From: Bradyrhizobium nanningense
GTDB taxonomy: Bacteria > Pseudomonadota > Alphaproteobacteria > Rhizobiales > Xanthobacteraceae
DNA: 64,000 nucleotides
Direction of reading: 5' to 3'
Assembly (NCBI RefSeq): GCF_004114535.1
Contig: NZ_LBJC01000031.1
Span: 203,851 to 267,850 of the forward strand
The notes under the pieces are model-generated. The model saw nothing but the letters and a program-made list of their open reading frames with translations, did not search any database and was not told the DNA's origin. A program made the translations under genes and the position numbers. Position 1 is the stretch's first letter. Every line of letters begins with the position of its first letter. Shown here piece by piece: positions 17,515-25,395 of the stretch.

Positions 17515-18126
17515 TCAGCGCGGCAGTGCACCACCGTGGGTGCGGGGCCCGACGGGCTCCGCAAGATCCGCAGATCTGCCTGAGACCGTCGGTTGCACTG
17601 CAGCAGGGCTTGCCGCGCATTCCGTCGCGTTCGACTGCTCGACAGCATCGGATGCGACCGTCGCATCCGCTTGATGCAATTCCACGGGGGAATCCACTGC
17701 TTCAATCAACGCCTCTGGGAGAGACTCGACCGCCTCACGCACCCCGCCGACGACGCGATCGACAAGCGCGGCCAATTCCTCCGAGGAGCAATCGAGGGGT
17801 CCAAAGCCCGGCATCGCCGTCGGGTCGTTGAAGTCCCATGCATTCTCCGCAAGCCCGATGAAGTCGCGAATGGCGGGATCGGTCGCCCAGGCGCGGCGAA
17901 GAGCCGCACGGCTCAATTCCCGGGGAATATTCTTGCTCAGGAAGGCAGTGATGTCGGTCACCGCGTTGATGTCGTCGATCGACGGCAGGCTGGAGAGGTC
18001 AAACTCGCTCTCGACGTCCCTGCTCTCGGACGCGGGCGTGGGCTGTGCCTCGGCAGGCTTCGCCGGCTCCGCTCGCGATTCGCGCTTGCGGCGGGACCAA
18101 CGCGAAAGGAACTCCTCCTCGCTCAT
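17515..18126 (-). CDS. DUF3306 family protein
   Basis: A 203-aa protein of the DUF3306 family. The conserved core DPAIRDFIGLAENAWDFNDP (about residues 84-103) follows an N-terminal acidic/proline stretch with an Arg-rich start (FLSRWSRRKRESR). The C-terminal quarter is low-complexity Ala/Glu/Thr. No signal peptide or TM helix, so cytoplasmic. The family co-occurs with DUF3305 and membrane formate dehydrogenases; function unknown. It overlaps the DUF3305 gene by 4 nt. Confidence 0.82.
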   Translation of the reverse strand: MSEEEFLSRWSRRKRESRAEPAKPAEAQPTPASESRDVESEFDLSSLPSIDDINAVTDITAFLSKNIPRELSRAALRRAWATDPAIRDFIGLAENAWDFNDPTAMPGFGPLDCSSEELAALVDRVVGGVREAVESLPEALIEAVDSPVELHQADATVASDAVEQSNATECAASPAAVQPTVSGRSADLAEPVGPRTHGGALPR

Positions 18127-18638
18127 TCCTGTCCGCCTTCATGTTCGCGCCGCGCCAACGCCTCCGGGTCGGCTCGGCGCCGCGTACGCTTGACGAACTC
18201 CCGCTCGACATGATGCTCGGCAACGAACTTTTCAATGACCTCAAGCAGGGCCTCCGGCATCGGCACCGCCTCGACGAGATTGTCGGCGGCTTCGGTAAAG
18301 CCCTCGCCCTCCGCAGGATCGGCGGTCACCGCCGCAACCGCATAGGGCCAGACGCCTTCCGATGGCGTCAGCACAGTCCACAGGCTTGGATTGCTTGAAG
18401 CCAGATTGTCACGATAGCGCGCCGTTTCGGACGGATAAAGTTCGATGGCGGCGCTTCCGGCATAGAACAGGGTCGTGTCGTCCTGCTCGCGAAGCACCGT
18501 CCAGGGTGTTGTGGCCGGCTCGTCCGGCAGGACGGCAATCCCGCGCCAGACGAAATCGGCCCAAGGCGAGGCCGCCTTGCGCCGCTCGACCACGACGCCG
18601 ACAGGAATCGAGAGGGACGGCAGCGCAGCAGGGCTCAT
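18123..18638 (-). CDS. DUF3305 family protein
   Basis: A 171-aa cytoplasmic protein matching DUF3305 (start SIPVGVVVERRKAASPWADF, core FYAGSAAIELYPSETARYRDN). The C-terminal tail is rich in Arg and Glu. No catalytic motif can be recognised. It overlaps both neighbours by 4 nt (ATGA), so it is translated together with DUF6352 and DUF3306. Within the family this gene pair is tied to formate dehydrogenase loci, suggesting a maturation or assembly task. Confidence 0.83.
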   Translation of the reverse strand: MSPAALPSLSIPVGVVVERRKAASPWADFVWRGIAVLPDEPATTPWTVLREQDDTTLFYAGSAAIELYPSETARYRDNLASSNPSLWTVLTPSEGVWPYAVAAVTADPAEGEGFTEAADNLVEAVPMPEALLEVIEKFVAEHHVEREFVKRTRRRADPEALARREHEGGQE

Positions 18639-19642
18639 GTCGCCATCTCCAGACGTTTCACCGGCAGCCCGGTCAGCAGATTCTGCGGCTTCAACCGAAG
18701 CTTCTGATCGGGCGTCATCGACAGGATCAAGTAGACGGGCTCATTCCCGACATCGTCGAGCGCGTGGCTGGAATCCGCAAAGGTCAGCCGGAACAGCGCG
18801 AGCACGCGGTCCGCGGTCCGCTCGTCGAGTTCTTCGCCGCGCCAAAGACGGTCGCCGAGCCTGGTGGCGTCGGCGTCGAGCCCGACATACCAGCTCAGCT
18901 TGGCGTCCTGCAGCGCCCGCAGCGGCTCGATCGTCACGTTGATACCGAGCAGATGGGATACCCAACGCGTCATCGCCAGAGCCAGCGCCGCGGGTCCACG
19001 CCCATCGGGCGTGAGGTCGAGAGCCATGTCGAACTGGTCGCTGCGCTGCCAATAGGCCTGCGCATTCTCCTCGCTCAACACCTCGATCGTCGCATCAAGG
19101 GCCGCCCCCAGCATCGACATCAGAGAGAGCACCGGGGTCGGGCTCCGGCCGCCGACAATCTCCTCGTCGCCGAGCAACAGGGCCTGCTCATGTGGCAGGA
19201 TGCGCTGGATCCGGAAGAACAGCTCGGCCGCGCGCAGCACGAACGGGTCGTCGCAACCGTCGAGCGCATTCCGCAGGATGACGTGCACGAGCTGGTTGAC
19301 GAACAGCGGCGGCAGATCGTTCGCTCCGGACCGTACCGATGCAAGATAGGCGGCTTCGAGCGTCGGATGCCGCACCAGGAGATCGCGAAACGCCAGCACG
19401 AAGCGCCAATTCTCCCTCGCATCGGCATCGACGATCGCGGCGACTTCCTCCGCGCTGACCATGCGACGCGGCTCGGCGAGCAGCTCGCGGTGCAGCCGGC
19501 GTTCGACGGGGCACGCGTCCTCCGGCGGCATCAGTTCTGGACGGGCAAAATAGGCCTTGAGGAACTCATCGGTGACGCGGAGCCCGCCGCCCTCGTCGCG
19601 ATCGAGCAGGTGATGGCCACACGCGATCCAGAAATCGTTCAT
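18635..19642 (-). CDS. DUF6352 family protein
   Basis: A 335-aa protein beginning MNDFWIACGHHLLDRDEGG, characteristic of DUF6352. It is largely helical, without signal peptide or TM segments, and contains several Arg/Asp-rich stretches. It is coupled by ATGA overlaps to the genes on both sides. I know of no experimental role; the family is found in the same formate dehydrogenase neighbourhoods in alpha- and betaproteobacteria. Confidence 0.75.
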   Translation of the reverse strand: MNDFWIACGHHLLDRDEGGGLRVTDEFLKAYFARPELMPPEDACPVERRLHRELLAEPRRMVSAEEVAAIVDADARENWRFVLAFRDLLVRHPTLEAAYLASVRSGANDLPPLFVNQLVHVILRNALDGCDDPFVLRAAELFFRIQRILPHEQALLLGDEEIVGGRSPTPVLSLMSMLGAALDATIEVLSEENAQAYWQRSDQFDMALDLTPDGRGPAALALAMTRWVSHLLGINVTIEPLRALQDAKLSWYVGLDADATRLGDRLWRGEELDERTADRVLALFRLTFADSSHALDDVGNEPVYLILSMTPDQKLRLKPQNLLTGLPVKRLEMAT

Positions 19643-20178
19643 CTGACGGTTGGCTCCCGGCCCAGATCCGCAAGCTTGAGAGCGCCGCCGGGCTCGACGT
19701 CGTCCTCCATTTCCATGAACGAGAACGCCTTGCTATGCCCCTGCCCTTCGCGGAGCTGCAGGCGGCGGAAGGACTCGCGCACCTCGCCATCGCTTGAGGT
19801 CCGGTGCACTGCAATAAGCGAGCTGATCGGATGGCTGCAGAGCGACTGCGCGAATGCGACCTCCTCTTCCGCAGCCATCTTGGCAACAGGCATATCCGGC
19901 GCGCCGAAGCGGTCGACGAGCTGCCCGGCTAGGAGATCGATCAAACCATGGTAGTCGTCCGCGGTGGCCGGAACGATCTGCGCCAATGTCGACCAGCCCC
20001 AGGATTGCACCCCGAGGAAGCCGCCGCGAAACGCCGCTCGCTCCTTGCCCTCGAGCCGGGCGCCGTCGCGATCCCAGAAGCGGAACGCGCCGGAGACGGC
20101 CCATTCGCCCGGCTCCGCGGCCACGTCGAACACGAAGGTATCGGAGGGATCGAGCGCGATGGTGCGCAGGAGCTTCAC
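19639..20178 (-). CDS. DUF6505 family protein
   Basis: A 179-aa protein starting MKLLRTIALDPSDTFVF with the conserved stretch WAVSGAFRFWD and later RAAFRGGFLGVQSWGWSTL. It is probably cytoplasmic; no motifs of known enzymes. The gene overlaps the ligase-like gene before it and DUF6352 after it by 4 nt each. Assignment to DUF6505 rests on recognition of the N-terminal pattern and the conserved gene neighbourhood. Confidence 0.7.
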   Translation of the reverse strand: MKLLRTIALDPSDTFVFDVAAEPGEWAVSGAFRFWDRDGARLEGKERAAFRGGFLGVQSWGWSTLAQIVPATADDYHGLIDLLAGQLVDRFGAPDMPVAKMAAEEEVAFAQSLCSHPISSLIAVHRTSSDGEVRESFRRLQLREGQGHSKAFSFMEMEDDVEPGGALKLADLGREPTVR

Positions 20179-20915
20179 AGGCGCGGTCCTCCAAGGGAGG
20201 GATCAAGCCAGGACGGCGTCGCGAGCGCCTGCATGAGATCGCTTCGTTCGACCCGATCCGTTCCGATGCGGCGTGTCAGAACATCGCCGCGATCGTCGAT
20301 GCGCTGAATCGTCTGCCTTTCACGCGGCATCCGGGTGAGATAATCGCGCGCAAGGCTATCAAAGCCATCAACCCGCCAGCTATCGAGCGCCAGCATCAGG
20401 TGCCGGGCAAAGCTCTCGGTGATCTGCGCGGCGCCGACCTCGCCAAAGCCTTCGTGATCCAGTGCCGAGACCAGCGGGTGAACGCCGGGATCATCATCGC
20501 TCATGGCAATTGTCCGGATCATGGCGCCGAACACCAGCCACGGCGGCGGCGCATCCTCGTCGGCATCGGAAGGCCAAGCCATGCGTCCGCCGCCGACCAG
20601 CCCGCCGTCGATCCTGACGGCATCCGGCCAGCCGATCGTGATCGGCTTGCTCGGGGGCGCATAGGCGCGAAGCGCATCGGTGAGAGCGACCATGCCGGCG
20701 TAAAACGCACGCCGCGCGCTGCGCAAGGGCTCGGCCGGCTCGAGCACGACGGCGAACTCCGCGAGGTCGAAGCGGCCGACATAGACGAGCGTGCCGGCGC
20801 CGCTTTCCGGTGCAATGCGGCATGCGTGGGCAAAAGCGTCGCCACTCTCGCGCAGCCGCACCAATGTGAACGGCGGCGGCAGGTGAATCGGTTCCGCCAG
20901 GGAAACATGGCTCAC
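20175..20915 (-). CDS. Biotin/lipoate-protein-ligase-like protein (DUF4444 type)
   Basis: A 246-aa protein with the ligase-like core: RRAFYAGMVALTDALRAYAP, then ITIGWPDAVRIDGGLVGGGR, where a W-P-(N/D)-D motif is typical of BirA/LplA folds. The family normally attaches biotin or lipoate to a lysine, but no carrier protein is encoded nearby, so the real substrate is unknown. The first codon appears to be GTG at 20915, with no strong ribosome site. It is the first of five overlapping genes leading toward fdh. A 14-bp inverted repeat lies 8 nt upstream. Confidence 0.72.
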   Translation of the reverse strand: MSHVSLAEPIHLPPPFTLVRLRESGDAFAHACRIAPESGAGTLVYVGRFDLAEFAVVLEPAEPLRSARRAFYAGMVALTDALRAYAPPSKPITIGWPDAVRIDGGLVGGGRMAWPSDADEDAPPPWLVFGAMIRTIAMSDDDPGVHPLVSALDHEGFGEVGAAQITESFARHLMLALDSWRVDGFDSLARDYLTRMPRERQTIQRIDDRGDVLTRRIGTDRVERSDLMQALATPSWLDPSLGGPRL

Positions 20916-20922
20916 TGGGGTC

Positions 20923-20936
20923 GACGGCAGGCCGTC
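20923..20936. repeat. Inverted repeat in the divergent fdh-accessory promoter region
   Basis: GACGGC-AG-GCCGTC (6-bp arms, 2-nt spacer) lies in the 50-nt gap between two divergent genes. It could be an operator serving both directions or a small hairpin in the leader. Confidence 0.35.
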
Positions 20937-20965
20937 CTCCGCTTTCCTTTTCTTCCCGATGGATA

Positions 20966-23050
20966 ATGTCTATACGAGACAAGGGGTCGGCGCGAGTCCA
21001 TCGTCGGCGCCCGAACGGCGGAGGGGTTAACCTGGAGCAACCAGCGAAAACCATCCTGATCTGCTCGTGCGAAGGCACGATGCGCCTCGACGTGGCCGCG
21101 ATCCGGCGCGGATGTCCGAGCAGCGAGATCAAGAGCTTTAGCCATCTCTGCGGTGCGGAGCTCGATCATTTCCGCAAGATCGCGGCAGCAGAAGGAGCCT
21201 TGACCGTTGCCTGCACGCAGCAGGCGGCGCAGTTCTCGGACGAGGCCGGCAACCGGCTTGATGCGATCAATTTCGTCAATGTCCGCGAAACGGCCGGCTG
21301 GTCGCGCGACGGCGCGCGTGCTGGCGCGAAAATGGCCGCCCTGCTCGCATCCGCGTCCGTTCCGGCCCCGGACTATCCGCTCGTCACCTTGTCGAGCCAG
21401 GGCGTAATCCTGATCTACGGACGCGACGAGGCCGCGATCGAGGCCGGCCGCCTGCTTGCGGATCATCTCGACGTCACGGTGATGCTGAAGCAGCTCGACG
21501 ACATAACGCCGCCTGCGGCAACGGTCTTCCCGATCGTGAAGGGTACGATCCGCTCCGCGAAGGGGCATTTCGGCGCCTTCGAGCTTGCTATCGACAACTA
21601 TGCGCGTCCCCGCCCCTCCTCGCGCGATCGCTTCGTGGTGGATGCGGCGCGAAGCGGGGTCACCTCGCGCTGCGACATTGTGCTTGACCTTTCCGGCGAT
21701 ATGCCGCTGTTTCCCGCCCACGACTTACGCGATGGCTATCTTCGCGCCGACACGAATGACCCCGCCGCGGTCTTGCGCGCCGTGCTGATCGCCCGCGATC
21801 TCGTCGGCAGCTTCGACAAGCCGAAATATGTCGATGTTGCGCCCGCTCTTTGCGCCCATTCGCGCTCGAAGCGCACAGGCTGTCATCGGTGCCTCGATCT
21901 CTGCCCGACCGGGGCGATCACGCCCGTCGGCGATCATGTCGCGATCGACCCGAACATCTGCGCCGGCTGCGGCCAATGCGCGGCCGCCTGCCCGACTGGC
22001 GCCGCATCTTACACGCTGCCGCCCGCCGATACGCAGCTGCAGCGAATTCGCGCCATGCTGCTCGCCTATCGCGAGGCCGGCGGCGCAAATGCCGTGCTGC
22101 TCTTTCACGACAGCCCGCATGGCACGCCGCTGATCGATGCCCTGGCGCGTCACGGCGACGGCTTGCCGGCGAACGTCCTTCCCTTTGCCGTCAACGAGCT
22201 CACGCAGCTCGGGCTGGAGGCGATCGTCGGTGCCTTCGCCTATGGCGTATCCGCCGTGCGCTATCTGCTTCGCGCAAAGCCGCGCCACGATGTGACCGGA
22301 CTGTCGCAGACGATCGGCACGGCCGAGGCGATCCTTGGCGGTCTCGGATTTGCCGGCCGCCGCCTCGCCACCATCGAAACGGATGATCCCGATGCGCTCG
22401 GCGAACATTTGGCTGACATCGGCACCCTCGCGGCCGTCGCAACGCCGGCGACCTTCAAGACCGTAGGCAAGCGGCGCGACCTCTTACGCTTCGGACTGAG
22501 CGAGCTGCATCGTCTGGCGCCGAATCCGGTCGACGTGATCGCGCTGCCGAAAGGCGCGCCGATCGGTGCGATCCGCGTCGACGCCAGCGGCTGCACGCTG
22601 TGCCTCTCCTGCGTCTCGGCCTGCCCGACCGGCGCGCTACGCGACGACCCCGAGCGGCCCGTGCTGAAATTCATCGAGGATGCCTGCGTGCAATGCGGCC
22701 TGTGCCAGAGCACCTGTCCGGAAAAGGTCATCAGCCTCGCGCCGCAAATTGATTTCCGCGCGGCCCGCGCGCCCGCCGCTGTTCTCAAGGAGGAGGAGCC
22801 GGCGCTCTGCGTCCGCTGTGGCACACCATTTGGAGTGAAGAGCACGATCGACCGCATCGCTGCGAAGCTCGAAGGCCGCCATTGGATGTACCCGGCCGGC
22901 AACAAGCGGATCGAGACGCTCAGGATGTGCGCCGACTGCCGCGTCATCGTCACGAGCGAGCAGCAATTCGATCCGTTCAAGGGCGTTCCGGAACGAACAC
23001 CGCCGCGGACGACGGACGACTATCTACGTCAGCGCGAGGGCAAGGACTAG
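20966..23050 (+). CDS. Multi-cluster 4Fe-4S protein of the formate dehydrogenase locus
   Basis: A 694-aa cytoplasmic iron-sulfur protein. The N-terminal part (ILICSCEGTM, HLCGAELDHF, VACTQQ) resembles HdrA-like Cys-containing domains. Ferredoxin motifs follow at C306/C309/C313, C332-C342 (CAGCGQCAAACP), C543-C553 (CTLCLSCVSACP) and C574-C584 (CVQCGLCQSTCP). A final pair of CxxC groups (CVRC, CADC) looks like a rubredoxin/zinc-ribbon site. It probably passes electrons during FDH assembly or to a soluble partner (inference). The start is uncertain: the ATG at 20966 lacks a ribosome site, while GGAGG occurs 7 nt before an in-frame CTG at 21032. It is transcribed divergently from the ligase-like gene. 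Confidence 0.85.
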   Translation: MSIRDKGSARVHRRRPNGGGVNLEQPAKTILICSCEGTMRLDVAAIRRGCPSSEIKSFSHLCGAELDHFRKIAAAEGALTVACTQQAAQFSDEAGNRLDAINFVNVRETAGWSRDGARAGAKMAALLASASVPAPDYPLVTLSSQGVILIYGRDEAAIEAGRLLADHLDVTVMLKQLDDITPPAATVFPIVKGTIRSAKGHFGAFELAIDNYARPRPSSRDRFVVDAARSGVTSRCDIVLDLSGDMPLFPAHDLRDGYLRADTNDPAAVLRAVLIARDLVGSFDKPKYVDVAPALCAHSRSKRTGCHRCLDLCPTGAITPVGDHVAIDPNICAGCGQCAAACPTGAASYTLPPADTQLQRIRAMLLAYREAGGANAVLLFHDSPHGTPLIDALARHGDGLPANVLPFAVNELTQLGLEAIVGAFAYGVSAVRYLLRAKPRHDVTGLSQTIGTAEAILGGLGFAGRRLATIETDDPDALGEHLADIGTLAAVATPATFKTVGKRRDLLRFGLSELHRLAPNPVDVIALPKGAPIGAIRVDASGCTLCLSCVSACPTGALRDDPERPVLKFIEDACVQCGLCQSTCPEKVISLAPQIDFRAARAPAAVLKEEEPALCVRCGTPFGVKSTIDRIAAKLEGRHWMYPAGNKRIETLRMCADCRVIVTSEQQFDPFKGVPERTPPRTTDDYLRQREGKD

Positions 23051-23101
23051 ACAAGACCACAAGACGTCTACGCAGGGGCAGGAAACCAGGGAAGCATCAC
23101 C

Positions 23102-23401
23102 ATGTCTCGTTTGATCACAGCTCTGTCGACGTGCATGATCTCCATCGCTCTCGCCGGCGGAGCGGCCGAAGCTGCCGCTCCTCCGCTCACCAAGACACAA
23201 AAGGTCGCCGTTAAGCAGGCGATCGTCAGCTGCAAAGCCGAAGCAAAAGGCAAGAAGATCGCTTGGCTGTCGCGCCGCAAATACGTCAACCATTGTGTCG
23301 CGGAAGCGCTCAAGGAGCACCCCGGCATCGACGTCATTCACATTCTCAAGCAACATCCGGAGATGAGGGATCTTCCGATGGACAATTGGGATTCGATCTG
23401 A
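23102..23401 (+). CDS. Small exported protein, unknown
   Basis: A 99-aa protein with a clear signal peptide (cleavage near AEAAAPP, residue 24) and a basic mature part. The mature part has two cysteines (VSCKAEAKGKK and VNHCVAEAL) that could form a disulfide in the periplasm. The ribosome site AGGGAA is nine nucleotides before the ATG. It lies 51 nt after the 4Fe-4S gene, and converges on the WD40-cytochrome gene with 7 nt between stops. I do not recognise a named family. Confidence 0.75.
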   Translation: MSRLITALSTCMISIALAGGAAEAAAPPLTKTQKVAVKQAIVSCKAEAKGKKIAWLSRRKYVNHCVAEALKEHPGIDVIHILKQHPEMRDLPMDNWDSI

Positions 23402-23408
23402 GCGGCGG

Positions 23409-24698
23409 CTATCGCGAGGTCACACGGCCAAGGAAATCGGTGAGCGCGCGGCGGTCCTCGGCCGAGCCGATTCGCTGCTCCGGCATCTTGGTGCCAGGGG
23501 TGTAGGCGTTCGGCCCAACCTCGAACAGCTTCGCGACCGTCTCCGGCGTCCAGATGATGTCCATCGTCTTCAGGGCATCGGAGAAACGGTAGCCCGGGAG
23601 CGATGCAATCTTCCGGCCATACAGCCCGGCAAGCGTCGGCCCTGCGCGCTGCACCTCCTTCTCCGACAACGTATGACAGGCAACACACGCCCGAAACACA
23701 TCGGCACCATGATCGCCGGCATAGGCGGCGAGCGGATCGGGCGGTGATCCTGCCAGGTTCGAGCCGACGGGGTCGCCGGTGCGCGCATTCCAGCGTCTGA
23801 TCTTGCCGTCCGCGCCCCCCGTCAGCAGCGTCGCGCCATCCGGGAGGAATGCGACCGACCACACCGGCGGACCAGGTCCAGCCAATGTTCGCAGCAGGCT
23901 ACGCGACTTGCGATCGATGATCGCCACCGTGCCGCCGATGCCGGCCGCAGCAATCAACGTGCCGTCCGCCGACATTGCCAAAGCCACCACCGGCGTCGGA
24001 CTGGCCGCGACCTCGCCGCTGACTTTGCCCTCCCCGGTCAGCATGCGCAGCCTGCCATCGACCGCAGCCGTGATGATTTCGCCATCTGGCGCCACGGCCA
24101 CGGCGTTCAGCGGCGCCGGCAACGTCACGATTTCGGGCTGGCCATCCGGCAAATGCCAGATGCGCAGCGTAAGATCGTAGCCGACGCTGACAAGCCTGCC
24201 GTGCGGGGTGAAGGCGACGCCGTTGACGTTCTGCGAATGCCCTTCGAGCACACGCGAGGTGCCATCCGAAAGCGACCAGAGCCGCACCGTCCGATCCCAC
24301 GACGCCGATGCGAGGAGCGAGCCATCGGGCGACACGGCAAGCGCCACGATCGGCGCGACATGTCCCTCCAGGACGCGGTCCGGCTGAGGCCGGCCCGCCG
24401 TCCAAACCGCGATCCGTGCATCCGCACCGGCCGTGATCATGCGGCGGTCCTTCAGAAGGACGACCGCGTTGATGCCATCAGCGTGATACCGCAGCACTTG
24501 CTCTGCGGTATCCGCCTTGAGTGACCAATGGATCGCCGTCGTGTCGAAGCTCCCGGACAGAAGCTCGTCCCCGTCGGGGGAGACGGCAAGCGCCCGTACG
24601 GGGCCGCCGTGTCCCGCCATCTCGGCACGCGCGGATGCGACGGCAAAGATGACCCACAGCGCGGCGGCCATCTTCGCGCACAAAGATGATCTGGTCAT
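23409..24698 (-). CDS. Periplasmic WD40 propeller fused to a class I cytochrome c domain
   Basis: 429 aa. A signal peptide (residues about 1-25, cleavage near ASARA) is followed by about seven WD40 repeats (residues 28-320; units such as VRALAVSPDGDELLSGSFDT and VWSVAFLPDGATLLTGGADG). The C-terminal c-type cytochrome has heme motif CVACH (C338, C341, H342) and a likely axial methionine at GTKMP (M405). The heme domain suggests electron transfer and the propeller a docking surface. It lies beside the formate dehydrogenase accessory genes and could relate to that respiratory chain, but this rests on position only. Confidence 0.87.
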   Translation of the reverse strand: MTRSSLCAKMAAALWVIFAVASARAEMAGHGGPVRALAVSPDGDELLSGSFDTTAIHWSLKADTAEQVLRYHADGINAVVLLKDRRMITAGADARIAVWTAGRPQPDRVLEGHVAPIVALAVSPDGSLLASASWDRTVRLWSLSDGTSRVLEGHSQNVNGVAFTPHGRLVSVGYDLTLRIWHLPDGQPEIVTLPAPLNAVAVAPDGEIITAAVDGRLRMLTGEGKVSGEVAASPTPVVALAMSADGTLIAAAGIGGTVAIIDRKSRSLLRTLAGPGPPVWSVAFLPDGATLLTGGADGKIRRWNARTGDPVGSNLAGSPPDPLAAYAGDHGADVFRACVACHTLSEKEVQRAGPTLAGLYGRKIASLPGYRFSDALKTMDIIWTPETVAKLFEVGPNAYTPGTKMPEQRIGSAEDRRALTDFLGRVTSR

Positions 24699-24773
24699 TC
24701 CTGGCCGGTCCTGGTCACATTCACGCTCGCAAGATTGCCAGAACAGCCGGCAGAGATGAATATCCGAACCGGC

Positions 24774-25034
24774 CTATTTGGCCGGCGCCGTGGTGGTCTT
24801 CGACGATCCCTCTGGCGCAGCCTGCATTCCAGGCGGACTCTGACCTTGGGGACTTTCGGCGGGCGCGCCACCCGATCCTGTATTGATTGGGCCGGTCCAG
24901 CCTTGCGGCTGTGCCTGGCCCTTGTCCTCGGGCGGGGTTTGCGCAGCCGATGGACCGGGCTGTGCGGGTTGCGCGCAGACGCTTCCGGAAAGGCAAAGTG
25001 CCGCGAAGCACAAAGTCGTTGTCAGCAATTTCAC
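24774..25034 (-). CDS. Small exported Pro/Gln-rich protein
   Basis: I chose the GTG at 25034 because GGAGG lies 7 nt upstream; an ATG seven codons earlier (25055) has no ribosome site. The 86-aa product has a signal peptide (to about CAQPAQ) and a mature part rich in Pro, Gln, Gly and Ser with no fold-like pattern. It is probably periplasmic and unstructured. It sits 75 nt upstream of the WD40-cytochrome gene on the same strand and may share its transcript. Function unknown. Confidence 0.65.
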   Translation of the reverse strand: MKLLTTTLCFAALCLSGSVCAQPAQPGPSAAQTPPEDKGQAQPQGWTGPINTGSGGAPAESPQGQSPPGMQAAPEGSSKTTTAPAK

Positions 25035-25224
25035 GCGGGATCCTCCCATATTCATACTGAACTGGGCCGGGCCGCCTTCCGTTCCGAAGCGTGCACCGCA
25101 ATAATCAATTTACGCATTCGTCGCTTGAACGCCGACAAAGCTCGGACGGACGCTCGTTTCTGACTGCTCACGTCAAGGATGTGTCGTATAGATGGCTTAA
25201 TGTTCCGATCGACGGAGTCTGAAG

Positions 25225-25347
25225 ATGAAGGCCTTTCTGCTTGGCTGTGTCGCGGCCGTATTGATCGCGATTGCGGGGATGGTGATCTTGAATAGAGTCC
25301 AGGAGCCCGTCGCCCAGGCGTTTGCTACGACCGGCGTGCGTCTCTGA
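25225..25347 (+). CDS. 40-aa single-span membrane protein
   Basis: ATG at 25225 with GGAG eight nucleotides upstream. The product is MKAFLLGCVAAVLIAIAGMV followed by a short tail ending AFATTGVRL. One hydrophobic span covers residues 3-22, then a polar C-terminus. The good ribosome site and composition support a real gene, and I recall similar short proteins in Bradyrhizobium. Function unknown. Confidence 0.6.
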   Translation: MKAFLLGCVAAVLIAIAGMVILNRVQEPVAQAFATTGVRL

Positions 25348-25395
25348 CGGCCATCCCAATCGGGCTCGACGGAAGCGAGCCAGCCCGGCGTGATC

